DNA of 15,153 nucleotides, taken from positions 1 through 15,153 of the forward strand of contig DAVB01000015.1 in NCBI GenBank assembly GCA_002505455.1, written 5' to 3'. The notes under the pieces were generated by a model that was given only the letters and a program-made list of their open reading frames with translations, did no database searches and was not told the DNA's origin. This DNA comes from Euryarchaeota archaeon UBA52. GTDB taxonomy: Archaea > Thermoplasmatota > Poseidoniia > Poseidoniales > Thalassarchaeaceae. The translations under genes were made by a program, and so were the position numbers. The stretch's first letter is position 1, and the number at the start of each line of letters is the position of its first letter. Positions 1 to 7,140 of this stretch are shown here, piece after piece.

Positions 1-30
1 CGATGGAGATTTGTTGTCCATTATTACAAG

Positions 31-38
31 AAGGTGAT
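31..38 (+). promoter_or_regulatory. Shine-Dalgarno site of tatC
   Basis: AAGGTGAT lies five bases before the ATG at 44 and matches the anti-SD of archaeal 16S rRNA (GGAGGTGATC complement). It fixes the tatC start. Confidence 0.7.
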
Positions 39-43
39 TTGAG

Positions 44-835
44 ATGACAGGAGGTCTTTCCAGAGATGTGGCGAGACGGGCGGACATCATTCCTCGCGCT
101 GAGTTGCGCTCTTTGGTTGAGCATCTGAAAGGTCGGGCCCGTATTTTCTCGGCTCTCTTTATTGTGGCCCTGATTATCGGATATCCCTTTGCAGATCGAA
201 TGATCTCTTGGGCGGCAAACAATACAGGATGGCGTCCGGAAGGAGTTGACATTGTGATCATACAACCACTTGAGCTCATTCTGCTGAAACTTCGAATTTC
301 AGTTCATGTCGCTCTTGGGGCTACAATGTTGGCATTGATTTTTGATCTTGCGTGGAATGGAAGAGAAATTATTGCCAGAGGCAAGAGGACGATGGTGAAA
401 GAAGGAAGTTTTGTGAGACTTGCAGGGGTTTGTTTAGCATCAGTCGCATTGGCGATGTTGGGCCTTTTCTATGCGAATTCGATATTGATTCCATTTCTTC
501 TAGAGTACCTTGCTGCCGATTCAACTTCATCTGGGCTAGATGCAACATGGCGTATCGGCTCATGGCTAGGTTTCATTGTAGGCCTCCTTACAGCGTCAGC
601 GATCGGATTTCAAGTTCCCCTGATTGCTTTCGTGCTCATCCGATCTGGCTTAATATTGCCAGAAACGATCACAGAGAATAGGTCGGTCCTATGGTTTTCA
701 GCATTGGCGATTGGGGCATTCCTATCTCCTCCTGACCCTCTTTCCATGTTCTTGGTCGGTGGCCCAGTAGTCGTTTTACTAGAGATCGCCATCATATTCG
801 AGCGAATTACTAACGCCTCAGACAGAGTCCTCTAA
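44..835 (+). CDS. tatC: Sec-independent protein translocase subunit TatC
   Basis: TatC is the polytopic receptor of the twin-arginine pathway; it binds RR signal peptides of folded proteins and recruits TatA-type subunits. The 263 residues fit the family length. A cytoplasmic N-terminus with LVEHLKGR (Glu26 matching the conserved Glu of the HxxELRxR region) precedes about six hydrophobic segments near 34-51, 84-103, 123-145, 173-200, 214-228 and 233-252. The late signature LSPPDPLS (227-234, Asp231) and GPVVVLLEIAI (240-250) are typical. The intramembrane acidic position of TM4 is Gln190 (GFQVP) where many homologues have Glu; as I recall, Glu or Gln both occur there. The cytoplasmic loop between TM2 and TM3 is divergent. 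The ATG is supported by AAGGTGAT six bases upstream. All three upstream frames close within bases 35-47, so a preceding gene may end right before or inside this start, but it cannot be identified. The 3' end overlaps the convergent MFS gene by 18 bases. No tatA is visible here. Confidence 0.85.
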   Translation: MTGGLSRDVARRADIIPRAELRSLVEHLKGRARIFSALFIVALIIGYPFADRMISWAANNTGWRPEGVDIVIIQPLELILLKLRISVHVALGATMLALIFDLAWNGREIIARGKRTMVKEGSFVRLAGVCLASVALAMLGLFYANSILIPFLLEYLAADSTSSGLDATWRIGSWLGFIVGLLTASAIGFQVPLIAFVLIRSGLILPETITENRSVLWFSALAIGAFLSPPDPLSMFLVGGPVVVLLEIAIIFERITNASDRVL

Positions 836-2629
836 TCCTCGATTCCTAGAGTCTTCTGCGCGGGCGTCTTCTCTGCCTGAATCGACATCCACCAAGCGCA
901 TCAGAAGTGTTCCCGCTATTATGAGAAGGCAAAGGCTGGCAACGCCCACCCGACTATCATACATAGTTGTCATAAACGCATAAATCGCCGGCCCGAGAAG
1001 TGCTGCTACTTTTCCGAAGAACCCGAAGAACCCGAAGAATTCCGCGCTTCTGGTTTCAGGCACCATCTGCCCGAATAAGGATCTCGCTAATCCCTGGGAG
1101 CCACCCAATAGGGCCCCAGCCATACATCCTAGCAGAAGAAATTGGTACATGACACTGAAACCAAGAGGCTGCCAGACTTTGTCCCTGACTGTCTTGGGTA
1201 TGAAGTCCAATGACCCATCCCCAAGACTAGTGGGGTGTTCGTCCCCAAGGGCAAGATGGCCATCCAATGGGCCCCCAGATATGCTCGCGCTGAATCTTGT
1301 TTCTGAAAAGTCCCCGAAGAACATCTCAATTAATTGGATATCAGAAGTGGATGCTGTCCTATATTCATCAGACTCCTGATTCGGATCATTGAATTCGTAA
1401 ATCGTTCGATCTTTGTAATCCTCATCTATGTGTACGGGCATGACATTGAGCCACTCCACAACCCAGTCCTGCTCAGATTCGTCTACAGATAACTTCAGCG
1501 CGAATGCTGTTTCCCCGACCGTGATATCATATACAGATGTGTCCTCATTCCAATCGTACTGGAAATCATACTCTGAATGCTCAGAGAGTTCCAGCGGTGC
1601 GAATGAAAGCGCAGCCGTTACAACGACAACCCAGCCGATAAGAGATATTGTCAGTGCTGATTTAGTGCTAGTAGCCTCGGCCAATTTTGTGAATCCTAGC
1701 GCGCAAGGGGCCGCGACGAACTGTATAACCAATATTGTGGCTATCAGCGCACCAGTTGTGAGGCCTAGCACAGATATGCCGTAGATTCCTGCTAGTGCAG
1801 TTACTGAATTTATCCCATCGATAAACAAGAAATAGGCGAACATGTAGATGAACAGAGTCTTGAATTTCCGCCATTCGGAGAATGTTTTCTTTAACTCGCT
1901 GAATGCGAGTTTCGCTGACTCGCTGATCCCGAGGCTCTCCATCTCATTCTCAATTTCCGGTTCGGGCACGTACTTGAATGTCAACATCGCGAAACCGAGC
2001 CACCAAGCTCCCGACGACGCCATGACGAAGGGAATGAGCCAGCTAGGATTCGATCCGGAATCATTCACAATGAATGTGATCATAAGAAGGTGGGCGAACA
2101 GCAAGATTCCGCCGCCGAAGTAGCCGTATGCGAATGCCTTGTTAGATATCGCATCCATCTCATCGTCCGTGCCCATATGTGGCAGCAATGCATTGTAGAA
2201 TACCCCTGCACCGTTCAAGCCTATGTTAGCTAGCAAGAACATGACGAATATCCAAACCCACTGCAAAGAGATATCAAGTATCGGAGCGAAAGCAAGAGCT
2301 ATGGTTGAACCTGCTCCGAGATAAGTCAGTATTCTGAGCCACCACATCTTGATTGCTCGCCTATCTGCGATAACCCCGAGGGATGGGCTTGCAATCGCCA
2401 CTAGAAGTGCTCCAATCGCAACTGCAACGCTCCATACAGCGTCTGAGGTCATGTTGCGGCCAAGAATCTCGGCCTCCAAGCCATTTGCCTTGAGGAAAAG
2501 GTAAGCAAACCACGCAGGGAGTACCGCAGTTGTCACGGACGTCTCAAATGCCGATTTACCCCAGTCATAGAATGCATAACCACGTACTGATTCAGGATTT
2601 GATTGTCGATCTAAGGTGACTTCCCGCAT
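818..2629 (-). CDS. Atg22/UMF1-type MFS transporter with extracytoplasmic insert
   Basis: Major facilitator superfamily permease of the Atg22/UMF1 type; the substrate cannot be read from sequence. Diagnostic motifs are YAFYDWGKSAFET at 18-30 (family pattern YDWANSAF) and GSQGLARSLFGQMVPE at 510-525 followed by EFFGFFG (530-536) and GKVAALLGP (539-547). At 603 residues it is much longer than the usual 400-480. The excess is a soluble, strongly acidic, cysteine-free stretch at about 345-490 (bases about 1160-1597) between two membrane segments, with no hydrophobic segment of its own; it probably faces outside. The C-terminal tail (580-603) is charged. The start ATG has TGAGG seven to eight bases upstream. 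It is divergent from the GDPD-like gene across 78 bases and overlaps tatC tail-to-tail. The family call is firm; the sidedness of the insert is inferred. Confidence 0.85.
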   Translation of the reverse strand: MREVTLDRQSNPESVRGYAFYDWGKSAFETSVTTAVLPAWFAYLFLKANGLEAEILGRNMTSDAVWSVAVAIGALLVAIASPSLGVIADRRAIKMWWLRILTYLGAGSTIALAFAPILDISLQWVWIFVMFLLANIGLNGAGVFYNALLPHMGTDDEMDAISNKAFAYGYFGGGILLFAHLLMITFIVNDSGSNPSWLIPFVMASSGAWWLGFAMLTFKYVPEPEIENEMESLGISESAKLAFSELKKTFSEWRKFKTLFIYMFAYFLFIDGINSVTALAGIYGISVLGLTTGALIATILVIQFVAAPCALGFTKLAEATSTKSALTISLIGWVVVVTAALSFAPLELSEHSEYDFQYDWNEDTSVYDITVGETAFALKLSVDESEQDWVVEWLNVMPVHIDEDYKDRTIYEFNDPNQESDEYRTASTSDIQLIEMFFGDFSETRFSASISGGPLDGHLALGDEHPTSLGDGSLDFIPKTVRDKVWQPLGFSVMYQFLLLGCMAGALLGGSQGLARSLFGQMVPETRSAEFFGFFGFFGKVAALLGPAIYAFMTTMYDSRVGVASLCLLIIAGTLLMRLVDVDSGREDARAEDSRNRGLEDSV

Positions 2630-2647
2630 ATTGCTGCCTCAGCCTTC

Positions 2648-2657
2648 AATACGTATT
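2648..2657. promoter_or_regulatory. AATACGTATT palindrome in divergent promoter region
   Basis: A perfect 10-base palindrome sits in the 78-base space between the MFS start (2629) and the preferred GDPD start (2708). It is the most AT-rich part of that space and lies 19-28 bases upstream of the MFS ATG, where an archaeal TATA element for a short-leader transcript would be. It could be a TATA-like element usable in both directions or a small operator; neither is demonstrated. Confidence 0.3.
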
Positions 2658-2695
2658 AGAGGGTATGAGCGTTGTCACTGCAACCTGTTTGGATG

Positions 2696-2701
2696 AAGGT
2701 G
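2696..2701 (+). promoter_or_regulatory. Shine-Dalgarno site deciding the GDPD-like start
   Basis: AAGGTG ends six bases before the ATG at 2708. The alternative starts, TTG 2672 and ATG 2693, lack a comparable site. Confidence 0.5.
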
Positions 2702-2707
2702 TATTTC

Positions 2708-3793
2708 ATGACCCTAGTGCTTTCCGCTAAGTACGTGAGTTCTATGGGTTGGTCGAAGCCGAGGGAGAATTCCATAGAGGCCCTTCTGTATGGCATCGAA
2801 CACGCAGATGGGGTCGAAATGGACCTCAGATTAACAGCTGATGGCGAAGTGGTCATCCATCACGATCCGAGAACTCCTGGTGGCCTATATCCTGAATCTA
2901 GCGATTATAGCGAGATTGCAGCCCACTCTGATCGTTTTGAGGATCTCTTATCCAAAGAAAATTTCACATCGAGATGGGTCGATGAAGGTCGATTCGTCTG
3001 TCTTGAATTGAAGGCGCCGCATCCGTCTTCTGGAGCTGGTGGCGGATGGTTCAGGGGCGCCGCAATGAGACGTCATATGAGTGAACTGATGCAAAAGGTG
3101 AGTCAGATGATCGGGCATGAGAGTGTTCCTGTTTCATCGACTGTTTTCTACTCCTTCGACCCATACATAACAAAAGTAGCAGCAACTCATTCTGGAGGCT
3201 ATCGTCACGCTAGACTCATGCCAAAATTAAGGCAGTGGGGCGGGAGGAATATCCAGAGGGCTGCAGCATTCCCGTCATTCATCGCTACTTCTGTGCCACG
3301 AATGCTATCTCGGCAAAGAAAATTGGGTGCTCCTATGCTCCCACTTGCCCTGGAGTACCTTGAAGGATGGACTCGCCACATCCCAATCGGGACGTCTGTT
3401 GGATTGAAGGGCAAAGGGCTTCAACGCTTCAATGAGATAAGAAAGGGGCATCCAGTCTATGTTTGGCCCACGCCCTTGGACATTGAGCCGCGTATATTGG
3501 ATGCAGGGCTATCGTGTATATCGGACACCATGGATTCAAACCTGCAGTATCCCGGAGGGGCGGAAAGGTGTATGAGGCCCGCGACGATGCCTGAGATTGA
3601 AGGGGTTCGAATGCCTTGGAATGAAATTTCAGAGGGGGATCGTAAGGACGTTGTTCGAAGATGGCGGAAGCGTTGGTCATGGAGTACGACTACGGAAGAA
3701 TTAGAGAGGATATCAACGGTCAACACGCTCCCTTGGGAAGCGCCTCGTTTGATAGGTCACAGAGGGGTTGGCAAAGATCCCGGGACCCTATGA
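2708..3793 (+). CDS. Glycerophosphodiester phosphodiesterase-like protein with displaced HRG motif
   Basis: GDPD-family TIM-barrel proteins hydrolyse glycerophosphodiesters to glycerol 3-phosphate and an alcohol. Numbering the 361 residues from ATG 2708: GVEMDLRLTADG (35-46) gives the metal ligands Glu37 and Asp39, VIHHDP (49-54) the second catalytic His52, and LELKAP (99-104) the third metal ligand Glu100 with Lys102. SFDP, VYVWP and a late ISDTMDS also match family positions. The first catalytic motif is wrong: where HRG should precede the PENT-like PRENS (18-22) the sequence is SSMG, so His is Ser12 and Arg is Met13. A perfect LIGHRGVGK (348-356, His351/Arg352) instead lies just before the stop, followed by DPGTL, which resembles the start of a second GDPD domain. 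The N-terminus cannot extend far, because an in-frame stop lies at 2666-2668. No signal peptide is evident. The 3' end overlaps the citrate synthase gene by six bases. Activity is uncertain. Confidence 0.75.
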   Translation: MTLVLSAKYVSSMGWSKPRENSIEALLYGIEHADGVEMDLRLTADGEVVIHHDPRTPGGLYPESSDYSEIAAHSDRFEDLLSKENFTSRWVDEGRFVCLELKAPHPSSGAGGGWFRGAAMRRHMSELMQKVSQMIGHESVPVSSTVFYSFDPYITKVAATHSGGYRHARLMPKLRQWGGRNIQRAAAFPSFIATSVPRMLSRQRKLGAPMLPLALEYLEGWTRHIPIGTSVGLKGKGLQRFNEIRKGHPVYVWPTPLDIEPRILDAGLSCISDTMDSNLQYPGGAERCMRPATMPEIEGVRMPWNEISEGDRKDVVRRWRKRWSWSTTTEELERISTVNTLPWEAPRLIGHRGVGKDPGTL

Positions 3794-4963
3794 CTGAAGA
3801 CGCCTGTGTGGCTGGTTCTCAGCCAGATACTTGGGCCTGTAAATCGGGACTCCACGGCCTCCCCTTGCATTTCGCTCATCAAGTATTTGTGCAGTTATCC
3901 CTGCTACTCTAGACCAGCCGAAGAATGTCGTATAGTAGTCTGGTTTTCTGAATCCTACGGACTGAAGCAGGGACCCACTGGCGATGTCCACATTGGGAAA
4001 TGGATTGGATATCTTAGGTATCTCAGAAAGAATCGGAGGGACCACCTTGCGGAGGGATTTGACAATTTTGAAATCAGAATCATCCGGACAGATTTCTTCA
4101 CCGAGTTGGATGAGTAACCTTGCACGTGGATCCTCCGCACGAAGTACTCCATGCCCGAAGCCGTAAATCGGTCTCTTTGCGGCTAGTTCGCCTCTGACAA
4201 ATGTTTCAATCTCTTCCTCGTTGCTAGTCCCAATTCGCTTTACGAATTCGAGGCATGACTGATTTGCTCGTCCATGCAATGGGCCGGATAAAGCACTCAT
4301 TGCAGAAGATATTGAGGCGTATACCGAAGCTCTTCCGGATGCTACGGCTTTCCCCGAGAACGTCGAAAGATTGCCGCCCCCATGATCCATATGGAGTATG
4401 AAAAAGAATCTCAGAACCCTGTTCATTCTCTCTGCTTCATCGCCATCTATTCCAAGCATGTGTGTGAAATTCTCTACAAGTCCGAGATGTGGACGTGAAT
4501 CCCTTGTTTCCTGCACATTGCCGCCTCTCAAAAGAAATATCCTGGCCATCAACTCAGGCATCCTGGCAATGAGATTCATAGCATCAGTTCGTAAATCGCC
4601 CGTTGTATCTGACGCTCCAAGGCCAAGTATTCCAATCGATAGCCAATCCATCGGGTGTCCAGATCCGGGAGTGAGGGATTCGAGTACCCGTAAAGCCCCT
4701 GTTGGCATATTCTCTGCACGATGGGCAAGTTCTGCTCTGAATGCCTCGCTTTCCTCGTCAGTAGGGAGTCTCTTGTTAAACAGAAGATAGATGACGTCCT
4801 CTTCTTCTAAATCGACTAAATCTTCGACAGGGTATCCAACATAGTGAACTCCTTCGAGAGGATCTACGAATGAGGTCTGACAGGTCCCAACAGGGATGCC
4901 CCTTAGCCCTGAGTCAATATTCTCACTTCGAATCTGGAAAATTGGCTCTCCATCATCTCCCAT
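3788..4963 (-). CDS. gltA: Citrate synthase
   Basis: Citrate synthase condenses acetyl-CoA with oxaloacetate at the entry of the citric acid cycle; it is a cytoplasmic, normally dimeric enzyme. The 391-residue length fits the short archaeal/Gram-positive type. All three catalytic residues are visible: His230 in SGPLHG (226-231), His271 in GFGHG (268-272) and Asp326 in NVD (324-326). Also present are HMDHGGGNLSTF (191-202), EDPRA (277-281), the Arg352 region FGWSRVAG and the C-terminal YRPKYL (375-380). A 2-methylcitrate synthase role cannot be excluded from sequence alone. The ATG at 4963 has only a weak upstream site. The gene lies 63 bases downstream of the KBL-like gene on the same strand, so the two may share a transcript. 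Confidence 0.9.
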   Translation of the reverse strand: MGDDGEPIFQIRSENIDSGLRGIPVGTCQTSFVDPLEGVHYVGYPVEDLVDLEEEDVIYLLFNKRLPTDEESEAFRAELAHRAENMPTGALRVLESLTPGSGHPMDWLSIGILGLGASDTTGDLRTDAMNLIARMPELMARIFLLRGGNVQETRDSRPHLGLVENFTHMLGIDGDEAERMNRVLRFFFILHMDHGGGNLSTFSGKAVASGRASVYASISSAMSALSGPLHGRANQSCLEFVKRIGTSNEEEIETFVRGELAAKRPIYGFGHGVLRAEDPRARLLIQLGEEICPDDSDFKIVKSLRKVVPPILSEIPKISNPFPNVDIASGSLLQSVGFRKPDYYTTFFGWSRVAGITAQILDERNARGGRGVPIYRPKYLAENQPHRRLQS

Positions 4964-5026
4964 AATAGGGGGGCTGGGATTGGTCTGTGATAATCTCTCC
5001 TATGGAATGCCCTCTTTTGTTGCGAG

Positions 5027-6205
5027 TCATATGAGTCCGATTTCCCTTCCAACCTCTTCAAACTTTGAAAGGACCTCGTCGATGTCCTTGCGCGTTAGGC
5101 CGGATGACATTTGAGTTCTTACTCTGGCCTTGTCTCTTGCAACCATTGGAAAGACGATTGCTCCGACCATTATGCCTCTATCTCTCAATTTTCTCGATAG
5201 TTGCTGGGCAACTCTGCTTTCTCCGCACATAATTGGTATAATCGGGGTTGTGGATACCCCCGTATCAAATCCAAGGGAAGAAAGTTCATTTCGGAAATAA
5301 TTCGTATTCGACCACAGTCTCTCTACATGTTGCGGCTCATCCCTTAGAACCTCTATGGATGCCTTCTGGGCCGCTGCAACGCCGGGTGGTTGACTTCCCG
5401 AGAGGAGCCATGACCTGCTGTGATTCAATGCATGATTTCTCAAATCTTGTGATCCTGCGATTATGCCGCCTTGGACACCTAATGCTTTGGAGTATGAACC
5501 CCCTTCAACGGTTACTCTGCCCTGGAGTCCGAAGTGTGCTACTATGCCTCTGCCCTCTCCGAGGACTCCTTCGCCATGGCAATCATCAACCATAATCATG
5601 GCATCGTAGTCTTCAGCCAGATCTACTATCTGATCTAGAGGGGCGATATCGCCATCCATACTGAAAACCCCGTCGGTGATAATCAATTTACGATCAGCCG
5701 ACCTACCTTCCCTCAAAGCGTTCTCAAGACCGCTCATATCATTGTGGGGATACACCGACCTCTGGGCCTTAGTCAAACGTACCCCATCGATTATGGAGCC
5801 GTGATTCAGTTCATCGGAGATGATGAGGTCTTTTGACCCTCTAACAAGCGTGGGTATCAGACCGACATTAGCGGTGTATCCTGCCGAATAAATCAAGGAG
5901 GCTTCAACGCCCTTGAATTCAGCGGCTACCTTCTCAGCTTCCAGGTGCAGGTCCAAGGTCCCGGCTATTGCCCTAACCGAGCCAGAGCCGGCGCCATACT
6001 TCTTGGTCGCCTCTATTGAGGCCTTGACAACTTTAGGATGGGTTGTGAGATTGAGGTAGTTGTTCGCGGACAACATGATCATTTCAGAGCCGTCGACGTT
6101 GCATCTAGGCGCATTGGCAGACTCAAGGGTAGGTGGATTCCACGCTAAGCCCTGTTCTACGAGCTCTTCGTATCGGTTCTTCATCCACGAAAGGTCTGCT
6201 ACCAT
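5027..6205 (-). CDS. kbl: Alpha-oxoamine synthase, probably glycine C-acetyltransferase (2-amino-3-ketobutyrate CoA ligase)
   Basis: A PLP fold-type I enzyme of the alpha-oxoamine synthase family, which condenses an amino acid with an acyl-CoA. KBL interconverts glycine plus acetyl-CoA with 2-amino-3-oxobutyrate in threonine catabolism. The 392 residues include ANNYLNLTTHP (47-57), KYGAGSGSVR (69-78), SDELNHGSIIDG (130-141, stacking His135), TDGVFSMDGDIAPL (177-190), VDDCHGEGVLG (206-216) and the Schiff-base Lys240 in SYSKALG (237-243). Similarity through SVRAIAGT and FSMDGDIAPL favours KBL over BioF or serine palmitoyltransferase, but substrate choice is inference; no threonine dehydrogenase or biotin gene lies in the window. 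The lysine motif has GGSYSKALG, where classical KBL has TGTLGKALG. It is the promoter-proximal gene of the kbl-gltA pair and is divergent from the NTF2-like gene. Confidence 0.8.
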   Translation of the reverse strand: MVADLSWMKNRYEELVEQGLAWNPPTLESANAPRCNVDGSEMIMLSANNYLNLTTHPKVVKASIEATKKYGAGSGSVRAIAGTLDLHLEAEKVAAEFKGVEASLIYSAGYTANVGLIPTLVRGSKDLIISDELNHGSIIDGVRLTKAQRSVYPHNDMSGLENALREGRSADRKLIITDGVFSMDGDIAPLDQIVDLAEDYDAMIMVDDCHGEGVLGEGRGIVAHFGLQGRVTVEGGSYSKALGVQGGIIAGSQDLRNHALNHSRSWLLSGSQPPGVAAAQKASIEVLRDEPQHVERLWSNTNYFRNELSSLGFDTGVSTTPIIPIMCGESRVAQQLSRKLRDRGIMVGAIVFPMVARDKARVRTQMSSGLTRKDIDEVLSKFEEVGREIGLI

Positions 6206-6269
6206 GCTCTGTCATGAAATAGGGAGTAAATGGCTATTGCCAATCAAGTTACGAATAACGAACAATGAA
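6206..6269. promoter_or_regulatory. Divergent promoter region, kbl / NTF2-like gene
   Basis: The 64 bases between two divergent starts must hold both promoters. The stretch is AT-rich around 6212-6230 and 6241-6265. No TATA box or Shine-Dalgarno site stands out for either gene, which fits leaderless or weakly led transcripts. Confidence 0.35.
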
Positions 6270-6626
6270 ATGTTGGTTCTAGAGTCGAGCATCATGGCAC
6301 TATACGATACAATAGCCAAAGCGCTAGATGAGAGAGATGCGGGCATGTACACTGACCTGTTGCATGCTGACTACGAGTTCGTCAGGCACCAGACCGGCAC
6401 ATCGATGCAAAGGGAGCAGATGGTAGAGATGATGAATCTGATGATGGCTAACGAGAAGGTTGTTGTCCGCGATGCCAGGTGCGTATACGAAAATGATGAG
6501 ATACTAGTCGAGCATTCGGTGATGGATTTCCCAGACGGAACCACAGAGGCCGTGATGGGCGTTCACACTCTCAAAGATGGGCTCATTATTCGCACTGAAA
6601 CCGGTGCTACGCTGATTTCTAAGTAA
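6270..6626 (+). CDS. NTF2-like / SnoaL-like small protein
   Basis: A 118-residue protein with the layout of an NTF2-like alpha+beta fold. An N-terminal helix (LYDTIAKALDERD) is followed by LLHADYEFVRH, a helix rich in Met (REQMVEMMNLMM), and three to four beta strands ending VMGVHTLKDGLIIRTETGA. Such proteins (SnoaL, DUF4440 and relatives) range from small-molecule isomerases and hydrolases to non-catalytic subunits, so no reaction is assigned. The start is uncertain: ATG 6270 and ATG 6294 are both in frame, neither with a clear Shine-Dalgarno site, and the alignment-like beginning MALYDTIAKAL would favour 6294 (110 residues). Longer versions reaching back to 6204 or 6060 run into or over the antisense kbl gene and are unlikely. 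It precedes ribK by 70 bases on the same strand. Confidence 0.65.
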   Translation: MLVLESSIMALYDTIAKALDERDAGMYTDLLHADYEFVRHQTGTSMQREQMVEMMNLMMANEKVVVRDARCVYENDEILVEHSVMDFPDGTTEAVMGVHTLKDGLIIRTETGATLISK

Positions 6627-6683
6627 CCGAGAGAGATTGCGACGAAGAACAGCGACTGCAAGAATTTTATGGGGCAGATGTGG

Positions 6684-6689
6684 AAGGTG
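6684..6689 (+). promoter_or_regulatory. Shine-Dalgarno site of ribK
   Basis: AAGGTG ends seven bases before ATG 6697 and selects it over the upstream in-frame ATG at 6637. A TTTTAT stretch at 6665-6670 could be a TATA-like element for the same gene. Confidence 0.55.
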
Positions 6690-6696
6690 TTTGGTC

Positions 6697-7140
6697 ATGA
6701 AAAGAACAGGAATACAGGGCAAGGTGGCGAGTGGTCTTGGGAGAGCTCAAGTTTTCATGTCTCAACCGCACTATCAAGATCAGTTCAGAGACGTACTAGG
6801 TGCGACTGCATGGCCTGGGACTTTGAATATCGAAGTGATTGAGGAAAATCTGGAAATATACACTAGTCTGAGGGCTGTAGCTGGTCTGTGTGAGGGGGAT
6901 GCTATGGAAGATGTCAAACCGCATCGGATAAATGGTTTCGAAAGGGAAGGGCGTTCATTCGGAGGAGCTACAGCATTCTTAGCCTCAATATCGAAAGATG
7001 GTTCTTCTTGGCATGAATGTGCCATACTTATTCCCGACCTTACACGGCATACTGAGACTGCTGAAATCATTGCGAGTTCATTTCTTAGAGAGTTGCTCCC
7101 CGTGAATGATGGAGATCTTGTTTTCTTAGATATCAAGTGA
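6697..7140 (+). CDS. ribK: CTP-dependent riboflavin kinase (archaeal RibK, DUF120)
   Basis: Archaeal riboflavin kinase makes FMN from riboflavin using CTP instead of ATP and is unrelated to bacterial RibF. The 147 residues match the catalytic domain alone: GKVASGLGRAQVFM (8-21), HYQDQF (25-30), WPGTLN (39-44, with Thr42/Asn44 at the nucleotide/metal site), INGFEREGRSFGG in the centre, the strand AILIPDLTRHTETAEIIA, and the C-terminal LRELLPVNDGDLVFLDI. There is no N-terminal winged-helix extension, which some archaeal homologues have. This enzyme is a strong indicator that the DNA is archaeal. The 3' end overlaps the convergent truA by eight bases. No FMN riboswitch-like leader is present in the short upstream gap. 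Confidence 0.88.
   Translation: MKRTGIQGKVASGLGRAQVFMSQPHYQDQFRDVLGATAWPGTLNIEVIEENLEIYTSLRAVAGLCEGDAMEDVKPHRINGFEREGRSFGGATAFLASISKDGSSWHECAILIPDLTRHTETAEIIASSFLRELLPVNDGDLVFLDIK

Noticed and set aside
1..43. Possible end of an upstream gene.
   Set aside because: All three frames close between 35 and 47 and each gives at most 14 residues, so no frame can be chosen or identified.
1428..1784. Open frame of 118 codons on the plus strand with Ser/Thr-rich translation.
   Set aside because: It is the shadow of the MFS gene on the other strand; low-complexity translation, no start context and no family resemblance.
6060..6269. Upstream extension of the NTF2-like frame over the kbl start.
   Set aside because: It would run antisense through the conserved kbl N-terminus, adds no family-like residues, and later ATGs give a normal NTF2-like length.
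6627..6696. Searched as a possible riboswitch or small RNA before ribK.
   Set aside because: Only 70 bases, no strong hairpin and no FMN-aptamer pattern; a TTTTAT stretch and the Shine-Dalgarno site explain what is there.
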